A stretch of 64,000 nt of DNA from Salvator merianae (Eukaryota; Chordata; Lepidosauria; Squamata; Teiidae). Positions within the stretch are counted from its first letter, which is position 1; each line of letters opens with the position of its first letter. The stretch is taken from the NCBI GenBank assembly GCA_003586115.2, contig QVOM02000049.1:23823514-23887513 (forward strand). Reading direction: 5' to 3'. Below are positions 11,136-21,790 of the stretch, piece by piece. The translations under genes and the position numbers were made by a program. The notes below the pieces were generated by a model, which worked only from the letters and a program-made list of their open reading frames with translations, made no database searches and was not told the DNA's origin.

Positions 11136-11369
11136 TGGAGATGTGCTGAACCAGTTCATTTTGAACTGGTTTGAATTGAGCTGGGTGATTTGTCTGGTTC
11201 AAACTCAAACCTGAACCACCACCTGGACCATTCATGGGGTCTGATTCAAAGTTGAACTGAACCAGGGGGGATTCATCCATCTTGGTCAAACCTCCCAGTT
11301 CAATTTAAGCTTGTTTGACCTGGTTTGAACTTGAACCAAACATAATTTTACAGTTCGTGCACATCTCTA
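11136..11369. mobile_element. 234-bp hAT-like MITE ('GTGCACATCTCTA' end)
   Basis: Left end 'tggagatgtgctgaacc', right end 'gttcgtgcacatctcta', exact 8-bp duplication GTTAGAAT outside. The inside is built of repeated 'tttgaac/gttcaaa' modules, so the whole unit folds into imperfect hairpins. The outer end sequence resembles the 5353-6207 element and the degraded copy at 25977-26330, suggesting transposition by one transposase group. Confidence 0.88.
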
Positions 11370-11377
11370 GTTAGAAT
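11370..11377. repeat. 8-bp target-site duplication, right (GTTAGAAT)
   Basis: Matches 11128-11135 exactly. Confidence 0.85.
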
Positions 11378-11469
11378 GGTTCTTTACAAGGGTCTAGGGG
11401 CAAAGGGGCTTGTGTCCTATTCCCAAGACTGGACAGGGACTAATCATCCCACGATCATTAGTCAACATG

Positions 11470-12236
11470 GGCTAGAAATGTTAACTACAACATACAGATG
11501 GAACAATGGGAAAAACTTTGGACTAAAGATTTGAAATTTACCTTATGTAATGCTTTAAAAGAGAATATATACAAGATGATGTATAGATGGTATTTAACAC
11601 CTTATAAAATTTCAAAAATGTATCAAGGTATGTCAAAAAATGTTGGAAACGTAAAAAACAAGAAGGTACCTTTTACCATATGTGGTGGACTTATACAAAA
11701 GCAAAAAAAAAAAAAAGTGCAAATATTTATGGTCATGCAGAAGATCTTAAAGAGGAATATTCTTTTTAAACCAAAATTTTATCTGTTACGGATAACAGAA
11801 GACAAGTTTGACAAGGTTAATGTTTTAATGCAAAATATGGCAATTGCAGCCAGAACTGTTGTGCAAAAATGGAAAGGACAAAAAATAGCCATGGTGGATG
11901 ATTGGCTGGTTAAAATAATGGACCTTTCTAAGATGGATAAATTGACTAATCTACTGAGAAATAAGACTGTTGATAAGAAAAAAACTGGATCCTTTATTGA
12001 CTTTCTACAAGAATTAGAAGAACTTCTTCTTGCCAGATTTGAAGACTGAAGAGGAAAAAAAGACAGATCGGTAGAAGAAATTAGCAAAAAAGAAGGGCAG
12101 GATGTATGAAACATAGAAGAAACTTTTGAAGGAGGAGGAAGTCAACATGTAAACAGTGTTAATCTATAAATCTTTCTTTTCAGATAAATGAATGTTTTAT
12201 ATACCCTGAATAAAAATCTAATTTAAAAAAAAAAGT
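11470..12236 (+). pseudogene. L1 ORF2 C-terminal fragment with 3' end
   Basis: The + strand encodes an L1 ORF2 C-terminal tail: 'WTKDLKFTLCNALKENIYKM', then 'MYRWYLTPYKISKMYQG', then a region normally reading CWK-x-K-EGTFYHMWW, and finally 'RTVVQKWKG' and 'WLVKIMDL'. The frame is open from 11498 to 12049 (183 codons), but the cysteine/histidine block is out of frame in it. The expected residues (CWKRKKQEGTFYHMWW) appear in the neighbouring frame from 11641 to about 11690, and the frame is regained near the A14 run at 11703-11716. A short 3' UTR ends in an A-rich tail at about 12225-12236. It is 5' truncated and cannot make functional protein. The MYRWYLTP block is typical of reptilian and amphibian L1s. 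Confidence 0.85.
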
Positions 12237-13622
12237 TTGCAGTTGTGATCTTCTTAAGATCTTTCAGGTCTTTTGAAGTTCCTTGGGCTCTCCTGGATCA
12301 TGTATTTTCACATATATAGGCTTCAAGATGGTACCCAGACAGAGACCTGAATGTCTTTTTAAAGAAAAATGGCCTTCCTTTCATAGTTTGCTCCCTATCC
12401 CTTATCGGTTTAAAGAGAAAGCCCACCATCCTTCACCCATTTTTTTAGTTTCTTTAAAGGTGTACAAGCCTCCATTGATTCCATTCTTGAAGGTAAGGAT
12501 AAGAGAGGCAGTGGAACACTTGTAGAGGATGTGGAGAAGCCACAAAATGAACCCTTTTAGGTAGCCTAGTTGCCCTAGACCTCAGCTGGGAACTCCATGA
12601 ACAACAGGATCACCAAATCCCCAGCAGCTCCAAGTGAGTCTTTTTTTTCTGTGCCCGAAGAGACACTGCCAACCAGTGCAGACAATACTGAGCTATTCAA
12701 ACTACTGAGGTGACTTATGGATTGACATGGCAGACAAGGAAAGCAAAATGGACGGAGGCAAACAGGAAGGTAGCCAAGCTTCATGGACGTGGCTATTTCA
12801 TGCCACAGCTTCATGGGAAGGACAGAGGCATATGAATGTTCTGCCTATGCAATCAATCTATTCACTGGGTTTGTCAGCTGAACTTCTAATATGATTCTGT
12901 TGATAGCCGGAGATGCTTACTGGCCAAAACATTTCTTCATGGCTACATGGCAGACTACAAGCACAATCAGAAAAACTAAATTCCTGGCGTGGGCCATACC
13001 ACACCAATCCCAAAGTGGCCCCTTTTTTGTCCATTTGGAATGAGTAAGAAGCATGATGGAAGAAGCACATGCATGTGGCAGTACAGGCCAACAATAACCC
13101 CTTATAAACTTTCTTCTAAGCAAGGAAATGTACACTAAAATGAAGCTTTTACCTTTTTTTGAAAATTTGGGGGATTTTTCATGCACAGTATTGCTTTATA
13201 TGTTCTTCCAGCTGTTCTCAGCATTTGGATTCCGTTTTGAAAACATTCAGTTGAGTTTCTCAATTGACAAAAATTGACATTTTTTATATATGATCTCCCT
13301 TTACTGAGCAATAGTCCCTCTATAATCTAAATAGCACCCTCAGCAGACAAGAAGGATAAAAATAATTTAAAAAATCAAACATTGATTAGGGAGAAGGTAA
13401 CCTCACAAACAGCTAGTGAAGACTGAACATGTCCAGTTGCAGCAGAAGTCTGTGCATTGCCTATTGCCTTTCAGCTCTAAATATCTGCTGGAAAGGGCAG
13501 GAATCAGGTAAAAATAAAGCAAGGAAGAGATAAGAATCACCCCATACTTAGAATTACATTAAGGAAGCCAGTTCAGAGTTTCTACACATTTTCAACAGTT
13601 TTCTAGAATAAGCAATTTCAGT
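12237..13622. other. Intergenic stretch, nothing recognised
   Basis: No exon or repeat family that I can name. Small frames at 12575-12814 and 12858-13186 lack any domain. Confidence 0.45.
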
Positions 13623-13795
13623 ACTGCAGCTCAACAACTGCCTGGAAAGCAGAGGGCCAAAGGTTCAATTCCTGCCATGTCCTCAGGAAAAGGTAATGGC
13701 AAACAACTTCGATATTTATGGAAAAAAACTTCATGAATGTGTTGATTTAATCACCAGTAGTTGGGCCCTGACTCAATAGCACCTAAGAACAAGAA
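13623..13795 (+). mobile_element. tRNA-derived SINE, degraded
   Basis: Carries a pol III B-box-like 'ggttcaattcc' (13662-13672) after 'gcctggaaagcagagg', then the tail motif 'ggcaaacaact' and 'gactcaatagcacctaa'. The same architecture occurs at 20941-21125 and 37610-37800. It has no coding potential. Confidence 0.75.
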
Positions 13796-15364
13796 GAATC
13801 TTATAATGCAGCCAATAACTCTTAAAATTCCCTCTTCCAAATCACTAATAAAAAGATAGGAACACTGACCAGGATTTCACATGGCAACCCACACTGCAAT
13901 GCTTTTGATACAAAAAAAAGAGACAAAGAGAGAACTAATACTTTTTATTCCTTTACAGTGATCAGTTATAAAAATATATCCCCATGATAAAAATAATAAT
14001 CATGATATCCTAAAGTTTCAAGGGCAGCAACTGTTCCAAACAATTTTTAGCAGACTGCTGTTAAAATCCCCCAGCTTGTAAATACTTGGTATAGTCATGG
14101 AGGCTTCCACACTTAGTATGAACAAGTGAGTTGCATAGCAAAAGATGAAACAATGAACTTTGTGTTCTCTCAAATAAGATTTTGCACTTTCCCCTCTTAA
14201 TAAAGCCCTTTTTTATATAATTGCATTCAGGCAGTCACTTCAGGAGGTGGGGTTACTATTAGATAATCTCACCTTGGGCAAATGAGAGCCAGTTTGCTTT
14301 ATGTGAGAGCACCATAATCCTCTTGGAGGAACTGGAGCATCTGAAAATAACTTAATGCATACCTCAAGCCGTGCCTTGTTGCTTAACAAACCCAGTAATG
14401 TCACTCAGATAATCCCACTCATAGTAGAATCACTGTCATGACTCATTCTTAGCCTAAACAGAATAACTTAGGAGAAACCTGATTTAATGCAGAAGTTCTA
14501 TTTTCTTACTGCTATGTTACAGAGATGTCACTCTAGCTTCTATCACCTAAAACAAATTGCATCTTGTTGGTTAATGATGTGTCATAAAAACTCAGCAGGT
14601 GTAAAAATGCTCAAGACTTGTACCTTTGTTCAGTTAGTAAGATTCATGTAGAAAAACACTTGTTAAGAAAAAAACCCCAAGGTCTTTGACCTATAGGAGT
14701 ATAGGTTTGCATCTTCATCAGCACCAAAAACAGGCACGTCTACAACCTGCAGGCAACCTCCCAAGAGCCTAAATTCACCCTTGAAGGGGCCCATCTTGGA
14801 CAGGCCCTGTGCGCACGGCATGAGAAAAAAACCTCTTAGGGCAAATTGTGTCCTCATTCACCACCTCCTGCACCATGTAGAGTGAAAGGAGCAAAGGAGG
14901 ACTTACTGGGTCCATTTCGAGCCCAGCCCTAAAATAGACCATCTGTTCCACATCTTTAATACTTTGGAGGTTGGCAGGCACTTGCTGTGTGGATTGTATA
15001 CCTTCTACCTCTACAGTGGGACTGGAACCTCCTTCTAGCACTCGGGCAGCCCTTTCCCTGGTCATCCGGATGAAACCTAAGATGGAGCCAGCAGTTTCTA
15101 TTTTTCATCAAATTAAAATCTGCACTGAATACATTAATCAAAACAAAGGATTGTTTTTTCATGCATTTGGCAACCACAGCACCTTGTCACAACTATCAAT
15201 TTTGTCAGAATTTTAAAATCCACCAGAAATAAGGACAGAGGTGATGCTCCAGAAAGCCACATGAATGCACATCAGGATTTTCTGGATGAGAAAGAAAAAA
15301 TATGACCAGTTAAAACTGTGTTATAAAAATAGTAAGAGTATCTGTCTGTTCCATAAATGGTTTC
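13796..15364. other. Intergenic stretch, nothing recognised
   Basis: Single-copy-looking DNA. No exon, RNA gene or named repeat is visible. Confidence 0.45.
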
Positions 15365-15372
15365 CACACCTA

Positions 15373-15642
15373 GGCCGCGTTCCGACACGGCATTTAATCA
15401 GTTTACAGGCCGTCTTCAGTTCCCGCTGGCCTGACACGATCTTGCCGTTCCATAGTTTTTCTGGACTAAATTGGCAAAATCCGGACTACTTTGTATTCAG
15501 ATTTAATGAGTTCTCAAGCCGTTCCAGATCGCTAGCGCGCTTTAGTTTGCGATGTGGGAACGGGGAAGGGGACTATTTGGGAGGGATCGTACTTTTGGGG
15601 GGGCATGCAGAGGGAGGGATCCCCATTTTGTGCCATCCAATG
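15373..15642 (+). repeat. Inverted arm A
   Basis: About 270 bp, pairing with 16566-16835. The shared interior includes 'ggactatttgggagggatcg' on + and its complement on the other arm. Confidence 0.85.
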
Positions 15643-15788
15643 ACAGATTATGTGGGTGGGCAGGAAGCGCACTAGTTTCCTCTGCCTCTATTATCCCCCC
15701 TTCCGTCGCTGCCAGGGGAAAAGAAACCGTCCTCCTTTTTACTTCGCTAAGCTGTAGTCCTTTCTCTTTCTTTATCCCCCATTCGACA

Positions 15789-15816
<28 letters not shown>
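15789..15816. repeat. (CT)n microsatellite
   Basis: About 14 CT dinucleotides directly before arm B of the composite element. Confidence 0.95.
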
Positions 15817-15819
<3 letters not shown>

Positions 15820-15820
<1 letters not shown>

Positions 15821-16300
15821 TCCGACATCATAAATTTAATCCGTATCGGAAGAGTACAAGGACTGAATTCGTCTTCTGATTGTTCCCACAGTTACAGTTT
15901 AACACGGACTCAATTCGTACTTGCTCATTCCCACACTGATGTTTCCTGTGCTTGGCACGGAGAAACAGTACCTTTTCCGCCTCCACCCCTCGTCAAATTC
16001 TCCTCCCTGTGTAGTCAGGGATTGGCTGCAGTCCCTACGTTCAAATCTTGACATCACAGGGGCGGGAAAGTCAAGCTCTGCCCTTTTCGGGGGAGATTCC
16101 TGCCCTTTACAAACACTTCTTTAAATTAAAAGAAAAAAGCCTCCTAATCTCCTTGTTAGATCTAAACAAGGAATCAAAGCAAGGTGTGGAGAGAAACTGC
16201 TTTGGGAGAGTGGCTGGTTGTTTGGGTTTTGTTTTTTTTGCTTTTCCACACTTTAAAAATAATAAAATTTTTCTCATCCTCACAAAAAAGTTCTCCCTCA
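15820..16300 (+). repeat. Inverted arm B
   Basis: Pairs with 16887-17383. Shared blocks include 'acaaggactgaattcgtctt', 'gggcgggaaagtcaagctct' and their complements. Confidence 0.85.
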
Positions 16301-16565
16301 ACTCTCTCACTTGTTAATGATGCTCTCAACTCTGCCCCCCCCACCCTAGAAAGGTGGAAAACTGCTGCTGCTGCTTTAGCAGAGTCTGAACATCTACAGA
16401 ATTCTAGGCAGCCTCAGTTTGAGGGCAGGAAAGAGAAAACCTCCCATCCAACTTGACCCTGCGCGCGTGTGTGTGTCTGCTTGCCTAGAAACGAGGAAGT
16501 ACTGTGCTCCCTGCCCACTCATCCCTGCTGACCCCCCCCCCAGCATAACGTGACAACAAAGTTGG

Positions 16566-16835
16566 TCATTGGATGGCAGGAAATGGGGATCCCTCCCTCT
16601 GCATGCCCTCCCAAAAGTACGATCCCTCCCAAATAGTCTCCTTCCTCGTTCCCACATCGCAAAGTAAAATGGGCTAGCGATCTGGAACGGCTTGAGACTT
16701 CATTAAATCCGAATACAAAGTAGTCTGGATTTCGCCAATTTAGTCCAGAAAAACTACGGAACAGCAAGATCATGTCGGGCCAGTGAGAACTGAAGACTGC
16801 CTGTAAACTGATTAAATGCCGTGTCGGAACGCGGC
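16566..16835 (-). repeat. Inverted arm A'
   Basis: Reverse complement of 15373-15642 with scattered mismatches. It ends in the same terminus as the outer element end. Confidence 0.85.
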
Positions 16836-16886
16836 CTCTGTCTCTCTCTCACACACAAAATTGAAATTGAAAGAGCTTGAAAGAGC

Positions 16887-17383
16887 TGAGGGAGAACTTT
16901 TTTGTGGGAGATGAGAGAAATTTTATTCTTCTTATTTTTAAAGCACAGAAAAGCCAAAAAACAAAAACAAAACAACCAGCCACCCTCCCAAAGCAGTTTC
17001 TCCCCACACCTTACTTTGATCCCTTGTTAGGATCTAACAAGGAGATTGGGAAGCATTTTTTTAAAAATTTAAATAAAGTGTTTGTAAAGGGCAGGAAGAA
17101 TCCCCCCAAAAAGGGCAGAGCTTGACTTTCCCGCCCCTGTGACGTCAAGATTTGACTGTTGGGACTGCAGCCAATCACTGACTGCTCAGGGAGGAGAATT
17201 TGACGAGGGATGGAGGCAGAAAAGGTACTATTTCTCCATGCCAAGCACGGGAAATATCAGTGTGGGAACAAGCAAGTACGAATTGAGTCCGTGTTAAACT
17301 GTAACTGTGGGAACGATCAGAAGACGAATTCAGTCCTTGTACTCTTCTGATACAGATTAAATTTACGGTGTCGGACCGCGGCC
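16887..17383 (-). repeat. Inverted arm B'
   Basis: Reverse complement of 15820-16300 with scattered mismatches and small indels. Confidence 0.85.
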
Positions 17384-17439
17384 CAAACTTAACATGATTT
17401 AGAAGTTTTGTTCAGATGTCACTGTGAGTCTGTTCAGCC

Positions 17440-17900
17440 TGGTAAAATGAAGCTTCAGTGGAGCCCAATTCAAGGTGTTAACCTTAATTTATAAGGCCCT
17501 AAAGGCTTGGGCCGTAAATACCTAAAGGAATGTCTTCTCCCATATTTACTTCCCCATGCCTTAAGGTCTGCAGATGAGGCCCTCCTGTTGTACCACCACC
17601 TTCCGTAGCTACAGGTATGGGCACCTGGGATAGGGCCTTTTCAGTGGTGGCCCCCAGACTGTGGAACACTCTCCCCCCTGAGGTGTGTCAGACATCTTCA
17701 CTTTATATCTTTAGGAGAGTAGTGAAGACCTATTTATTCTTGCCTTTTGCTAAGGAAACAGCTCTCACTCCCCACTTTCAGGCACTGTTACTGTTTTTAG
17801 TGTGTGCATTTGACATTCTGTTTTTTATTGTTGTAACCCACCCTAAGACCTTTGGGTATAGGGCGGGATACAAATGCAAATAAATAAATAAATTGCTTCA
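17440..17900 (+). mobile_element. L2-type LINE 3' end, including ORF2 C-terminus
   Basis: Encodes 'GTWDRAFSVVAPRLWNTLPP', 'EVCQTSSLYIFRRVVKTYLF' and then a 3' UTR ending in 'agggcgggatacaaatgcaa' plus a TAAA repeat tail. Upstream, in other frames, lie 'ALKGLGPKYLKECL'-like residues, so the coding part is shifted. It belongs to the same subfamily as 7415-7865. Confidence 0.87.
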
Positions 17901-17924
17901 AAATGAAATTAGACAATTTTTTTT

Positions 17925-18152
17925 TGTTTGTTTTTGCATTTATATTCCACTCTTTATTGCAAACCTTATCCTGGAAAACATTTATCTTGTCCTTCACCTC
18001 AATTTTAGCCTCACAATAAGCTAGTGAGGTAGGTTATCTTAGAAGGCAGTGGCTAGTCCAATACCATGCACTGATCTTCCATGATCAAATGAGGATTTTG
18101 AGCCCTGAACTTCTGGTCTGACTTAGCCACTGTGCCATGCTGGCTCGCCATG
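17925..18152 (-). mobile_element. tRNA-derived SINE (MIR-like layout), minus strand
   Basis: Read on + it ends 'ccactgtgccatgctggctc', the complement of the tRNA-like head of a common squamate SINE. An inverted B box (about 18098-18110) and the segment 'cctcacaataagctagtgag' are in the expected order. It is decayed. Confidence 0.65.
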
Positions 18153-19140
18153 GAAGATAACACTGCTGACGGCTAATAGTTATATGTATATATACTGCTT
18201 CCATTAGACAGAGAAAACCATCCTTTAGCCTTCATGCCAGCAGGTGGAGCCAATGCCCCACTACAGGCATCAAGAAACTTCTCCGCAGCATACTTTTCAT
18301 ATCTAGAAGGATATGAAATAAAATGACAGCCTAGTATTGCAAATGCCAAAGCTGAAGTTCAGTAGGATGCAGACATCAGTATTTATTCCTGACAAAACCA
18401 TATAAGGCATATAAAATATCGCTTGGTTACTAGTTGGACCAAATATCCAAACTTTTCCACAAATATTTTGGGGATTGTACTAATGAAAATGTTTCTTGCA
18501 AAACCACAGCATTATTCTGTAAGATCCTCATGTATCTTTGGGTACCATGTATTGTACTAGAAATTCCACTTACTAAGAGTGGGCCTATACAAAAGTTTAA
18601 AGAATTGCTTTACATCCTAAGTAGTGTTCAGAGTGCTGAATGGCTGGCCGTAGCCTAAACATATAGTGCATTTTCCCGTGTCGAGGCCCGTCTGCACAGC
18701 CCATCTTGTTTGCCCAATCCCTCCATGTTGGGGGGGATTAGTCTGCACAACACCGCAGCTTCACAGATGAACAGATTGCACCACCATACCTCCACGGGAA
18801 GCTATGAACTAGTATCAGGAGTTGCAATTTTTCAAGCCTGGCTCTTAGCTCACGCATGGACACAGCTGTCCTCTTGCTTTCTCTCACTTCTGCCTCCATT
18901 CTTTCCTATTTGTTAAGGACACACATTTTGCATTTCTAACTGCCTCATCTTGCTCTTTTTTTTTTCCTACATCATCTCGGTGAGAAAGACTGATAGGGAT
19001 TTTTCAAGGCCCCCAAAGGAACAAACCAAAGAGCTTACTTGTGATAAAGCCTGTTCAATGCCCTGCCTTAGTAAACACTTCTACTATGCTGCCTTGTATG
19101 CAAACATACATACAGAGGGAGCTCAGCAGAGGCAGACAAG
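18153..19140. other. Intergenic stretch; possible MITE half near 18684
   Basis: Mostly featureless. 'gaggcccgtctgcacagccc' at about 18683 resembles the end motif of the GGGCC..TGCAC MITEs elsewhere in the window, but no partner end was found. Confidence 0.35.
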
Positions 19141-19739
19141 GGGCCTTTTCGCACTGAGCTCGGTAGACCGTTCCCAGTAGTTAGCTTCGAACTGGAGGGG
19201 TTGGGGAACGCTCGGTGCCATTCGCACTCCCAGCCAGAGGAACGGACCCGAAGCCGACCAGCAGCGGTAACAGTGCGAATGGCATCGCTAGTTCGTTACT
19301 GCGCTTCGTACCATCACGCCCACTTCATACCCACTTCGTACCCGTTTCGTACCCACTTCGTACCCAGAGGGCTCGTTACGAAGCCGGCATCGTAACGGCA
19401 GCTCGGCTGCCAAGCCCAAAGGGCTATCCCGGGCACAAAGCATCATACCAGGGTACGAAAACCTCATACCGGGGTACGAAGCAGCGGACCACGCATGCGT
19501 AGCCACGCCAGTCACGCCCGACGCCGTTGCAAACAGTGCAAAAGCACCGTGCCCGATCTTCGCTCCATCGCGCAGGTCGGGATGAAGACAAGCTTTTACT
19601 TGTCTTGCCTTACCCAACATCAGGTTCGAATCGGGTACGAAGTGGTTCGGATCGGGTGAGGCGCGCGCCCGCGGCAGTGCGAAAGCTCCGTTCTAGCGAA
19701 CGGTCAAGAACGTTCCACCGCCGCAGTGCGAACAGGCCC
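19141..19739. mobile_element. ~600-bp CpG-rich MITE (GGGCC...TTCGCACTG ends)
   Basis: The left end 'gggccttttcgcactg' mirrors the right end 'cagtgcgaacaggccc'. The inside is very rich in CpG (cttcgtaccc modules at about 19312-19366, cgaacggtc, ccgttc), unlike its neighbours. The flanks 'gcagaggcaga' and 'tgctgaaatgcttcc' recur at about 19940-19970, so the element may have inserted into one copy of a local duplicated segment. No clear duplication of the target was found. Confidence 0.7.
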
Positions 19740-20600
19740 AAGTGCTGAAATGCTTCCCTTTCCTTCCTCCTTAAGAAGGAACAGCACAATTTAAAAAAAA
19801 AAAAAAAGGATACGAGGCTGTTTGGTGCTCCTTTTTGTGCTTTTAACATTCTTTCTAGCCATACACCCATTCTGTTTAAGCACAAGTAGAAAAGGTTTCC
19901 CAGTAGGAACTGGATCAGACACACAAAAATATACACAGCTCAACAGAGGCAGAAGCAGTAAAATGCTTCCTTTTCTTTGCCTTTCTCTGTGGAGAAAGAG
20001 AGCGAGGAAGAGAGAGACAGAAAGAGACATAGAAAGGGAAAGAGAAAGAAAGAGGAAGAAAGAGAAAGGAAGGAGGAATGGCAGAATTCATCTCCTTCAA
20101 GAAATGCACACACAAGAGGTAGGAGAACCAGAGGAGCATTTAGTAAAAAACAGAAAACATATAGCAATGACTTCAGGCACAGAATGAACCATTGGGAGAT
20201 CAGCAGTACAATACTATATATTGAAACTGAAGGGAAAAGATCTGAATGCCTGCTTCCTTTGAAGGCGGGGAAATGCCCCGGCCCTGGCTGGGGGAAGGAA
20301 GAGAACAAGCTGTCCAATGCTGTAGAAGAAAAGGGAATGTTTATTGCAGAATTGTTATATGTATAGCCATTATTATTGTATTTAAACTGAAGTAGATTAA
20401 GAAGTAAATAGGAAAATGTGTATGGGAGTGTGTGTGAGTGGGAATAATAGAGAATAGATAGGAGGATAATGTTATAAACTTTATGTACCAATAAAACTGA
20501 TGGGTTTTTTTGTACATTAGCAGTGTCTGTGTCGTCTATTGGGGAAGGTCTGGCCACATATAAATGAACCCATGTCAGGAGAGATGTTTTTTAAAAAATG
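19740..20600. other. Intergenic stretch with purine-rich tract; LTR-like end possible
   Basis: 19990-20080 is a GA/AG-rich tract. A sequence around 20480-20550 (poly-A signal-like 'caataaaactgatggg' followed by 'gtctgtgtcgtctattggg') has the look of an R-U5 end of a retroviral or Gypsy LTR, but I see no second LTR, primer-binding site or coding remnant. The 205-codon minus frame here has no family match. Confidence 0.3.
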
Positions 20601-20641
20601 GTTACAGTGTGGATTTCAGGTCACATGTTATGCCTATTCCA

Positions 20642-20660
20642 GATCATCATCATCATCATT
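20642..20660. repeat. (ATC)n microsatellite
   Basis: About six ATC units. Confidence 0.9.
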
Positions 20661-20847
20661 ATTTTAAAAAAAACGTTTTGGACGTACTTCAAGCTGCACA
20701 ATCTGGTGAACACATTTTCTCACCTCAGAAGCAGTAAAGATGTGATTTTAACATGGGAGCATATGGACAGGACCATGAAAATCCACCTCTTTTGTGGCAG
20801 GTGTATGGAAGTATCCTTCATCTTTTACTAAGAACTACGTGCAAGCG

Positions 20848-20924
20848 GTTGCCAAACCGCCCACCTCATTATTAAATAATATGTACTATTGCCAAACCAC
20901 CCATCTCATTATTAAATAATATGC
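20848..20924. repeat. 38-bp tandem duplication
   Basis: 'gccaaaccgcccacctcatt' followed by 'attaaataatatg' is repeated after five bases with two changes (cgc to cac, acc to atc). It is a recent local duplication. Confidence 0.85.
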
Positions 20925-20940
20925 ATAGCTAGATAATTTT

Positions 20941-21125
20941 AGGGAGTGGCTATAGCTCAGTGGTAGAGCAAACTGCCTGGAAAGCAGAGGGTCACTGATT
21001 CGTTCCCCAGTCTCTTCCTGGATGTAGGCAATGGCAAACCACTTCTGTATCTCTGCCAAGAAAACTGCACAGAGGTGCTCATGTAGTCAAACAGGAGTCA
21101 GCCACAACTCGGTGGTACCCAGTGA
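20941..21125 (+). mobile_element. tRNA-derived SINE
   Basis: A tRNA-like head: A-box-like 'tagctcagtggtagagc' (20953 onward) and a B-box-like region 'actgattcgttccc' (about 20993-21006). Then come the SINE body 'ggcaaaccacttctgtatct', 'aagaaaactgcacagaggtg' and the tail 'gccacaactcggtgg'. It is the best preserved of the three copies of this family here. It is not a tRNA gene: the 3' half of a cloverleaf is absent. Confidence 0.82.
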
Positions 21126-21149
21126 CAACAAAGATAATTTTAATAACCA

Positions 21150-21790
21150 GGATAGACTTTTTTTTTAAAACCAATTTTTATTAATAAGCTTGTTAGAGTA
21201 CAAATATGCATATTAAGTCTGTACTTTTCCATACAATTACTCCATTCCCTCCCCTCACCTCTCCCTTCCAGAGATTCTAGGGTTTTTCCTTTTTGTTGTC
21301 TTCTATACTTCCATCCATTTTTGTAGAAATTCCTTTTCAGGTGTTCCAGATATTCTAGCTAGTCTCACTGGTGTAAGATACCATCTATACAATATTTTTG
21401 TTCTCATTTCTTTAATTGTTTCTGACATACACCATTTTTGGTTTGTATTAATTAATTTGTTCCATCATTCTTCTGTTAATACACCCCCTGTACCCAAATT
21501 CCACACCCCTTTCAATGAATTTAACTGCATTATATGTCATTCTGTTAATAGTTTATAATTTTTGTGATGTTGTTCCCTTTATTGTTACCATTGATTTGTA
21601 GGAACTTAAAGGCCTCCTCAATATGTCCTTAGTCTTCACAGCAGTAAGGACCCTTTGTAGATTATTATATGTCAACCAGTGTTGATGCATTGGGGCACGT
21701 GCCTCTTATATTAATTCTTGTTTCAATTGGAAATTAGACATATAACAGTCCTGAATAAATAACTGGGATAGATTTCTGTAAATCAAAACC
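21150..21790 (-). pseudogene. L1 ORF2 C-terminal fragment, minus strand
   Basis: The reverse complement of 21361-21420 reads 'TIKEMRTKILYRWYLTPVRL', the same block as in the fragments at 11470 and 50073. Downstream on the minus strand (to 21150) comes degraded sequence and an A-rich end. Many stops are present, and the middle of the C-terminal domain seems deleted. A dead, 5'-truncated copy. Confidence 0.75.

Larger units (their letters stand above)
15373..17383. mobile_element. 2.0-kb composite foldback/MITE element with four interleaved inverted arms
   Basis: The outer ends 'ggccgcgttccgacacgg' (15373) and 'ccgcggcc' preceded by 'ggtgtcgga' (17366-17383) are inverted counterparts. The flanks 'cacaccta' (15365-15372) and 'caaactta' (17384-17391) agree at 6 of 8 positions, consistent with an old 8-bp duplication. 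Inside are two pairs of long arms: 15373-15642 with 16566-16835, and 15820-16300 with 16887-17383. Their order is A, B, A', B', so the pairs interleave rather than nest. Every arm starts or ends with a version of the same ~25-bp terminus. No transposase frame is present; open frames are arm translations. Superfamily is uncertain (hAT-like from the 8-bp flank). Confidence 0.8.

Noticed and set aside
11498..12049. 183-codon frame as a host gene
   Set aside because: It is the L1 ORF2 C-terminus (MYRWYLTP) with compensating frameshifts and an A-rich tail.
15265..17244. Clusters of mutually similar frames on opposite strands
   Set aside because: They come from the inverted arms of the composite element; similar proteins appear on both strands because the DNA is inverted.
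19940..20557. 205-codon minus frame
   Set aside because: Low-complexity start (purine-rich DNA), no recognisable domain, no splice or promoter context; judged accidental.
20941..21010. tRNA gene
   Set aside because: The A and B boxes belong to a SINE; the acceptor and anticodon stems do not fold, and the SINE body and tail follow.
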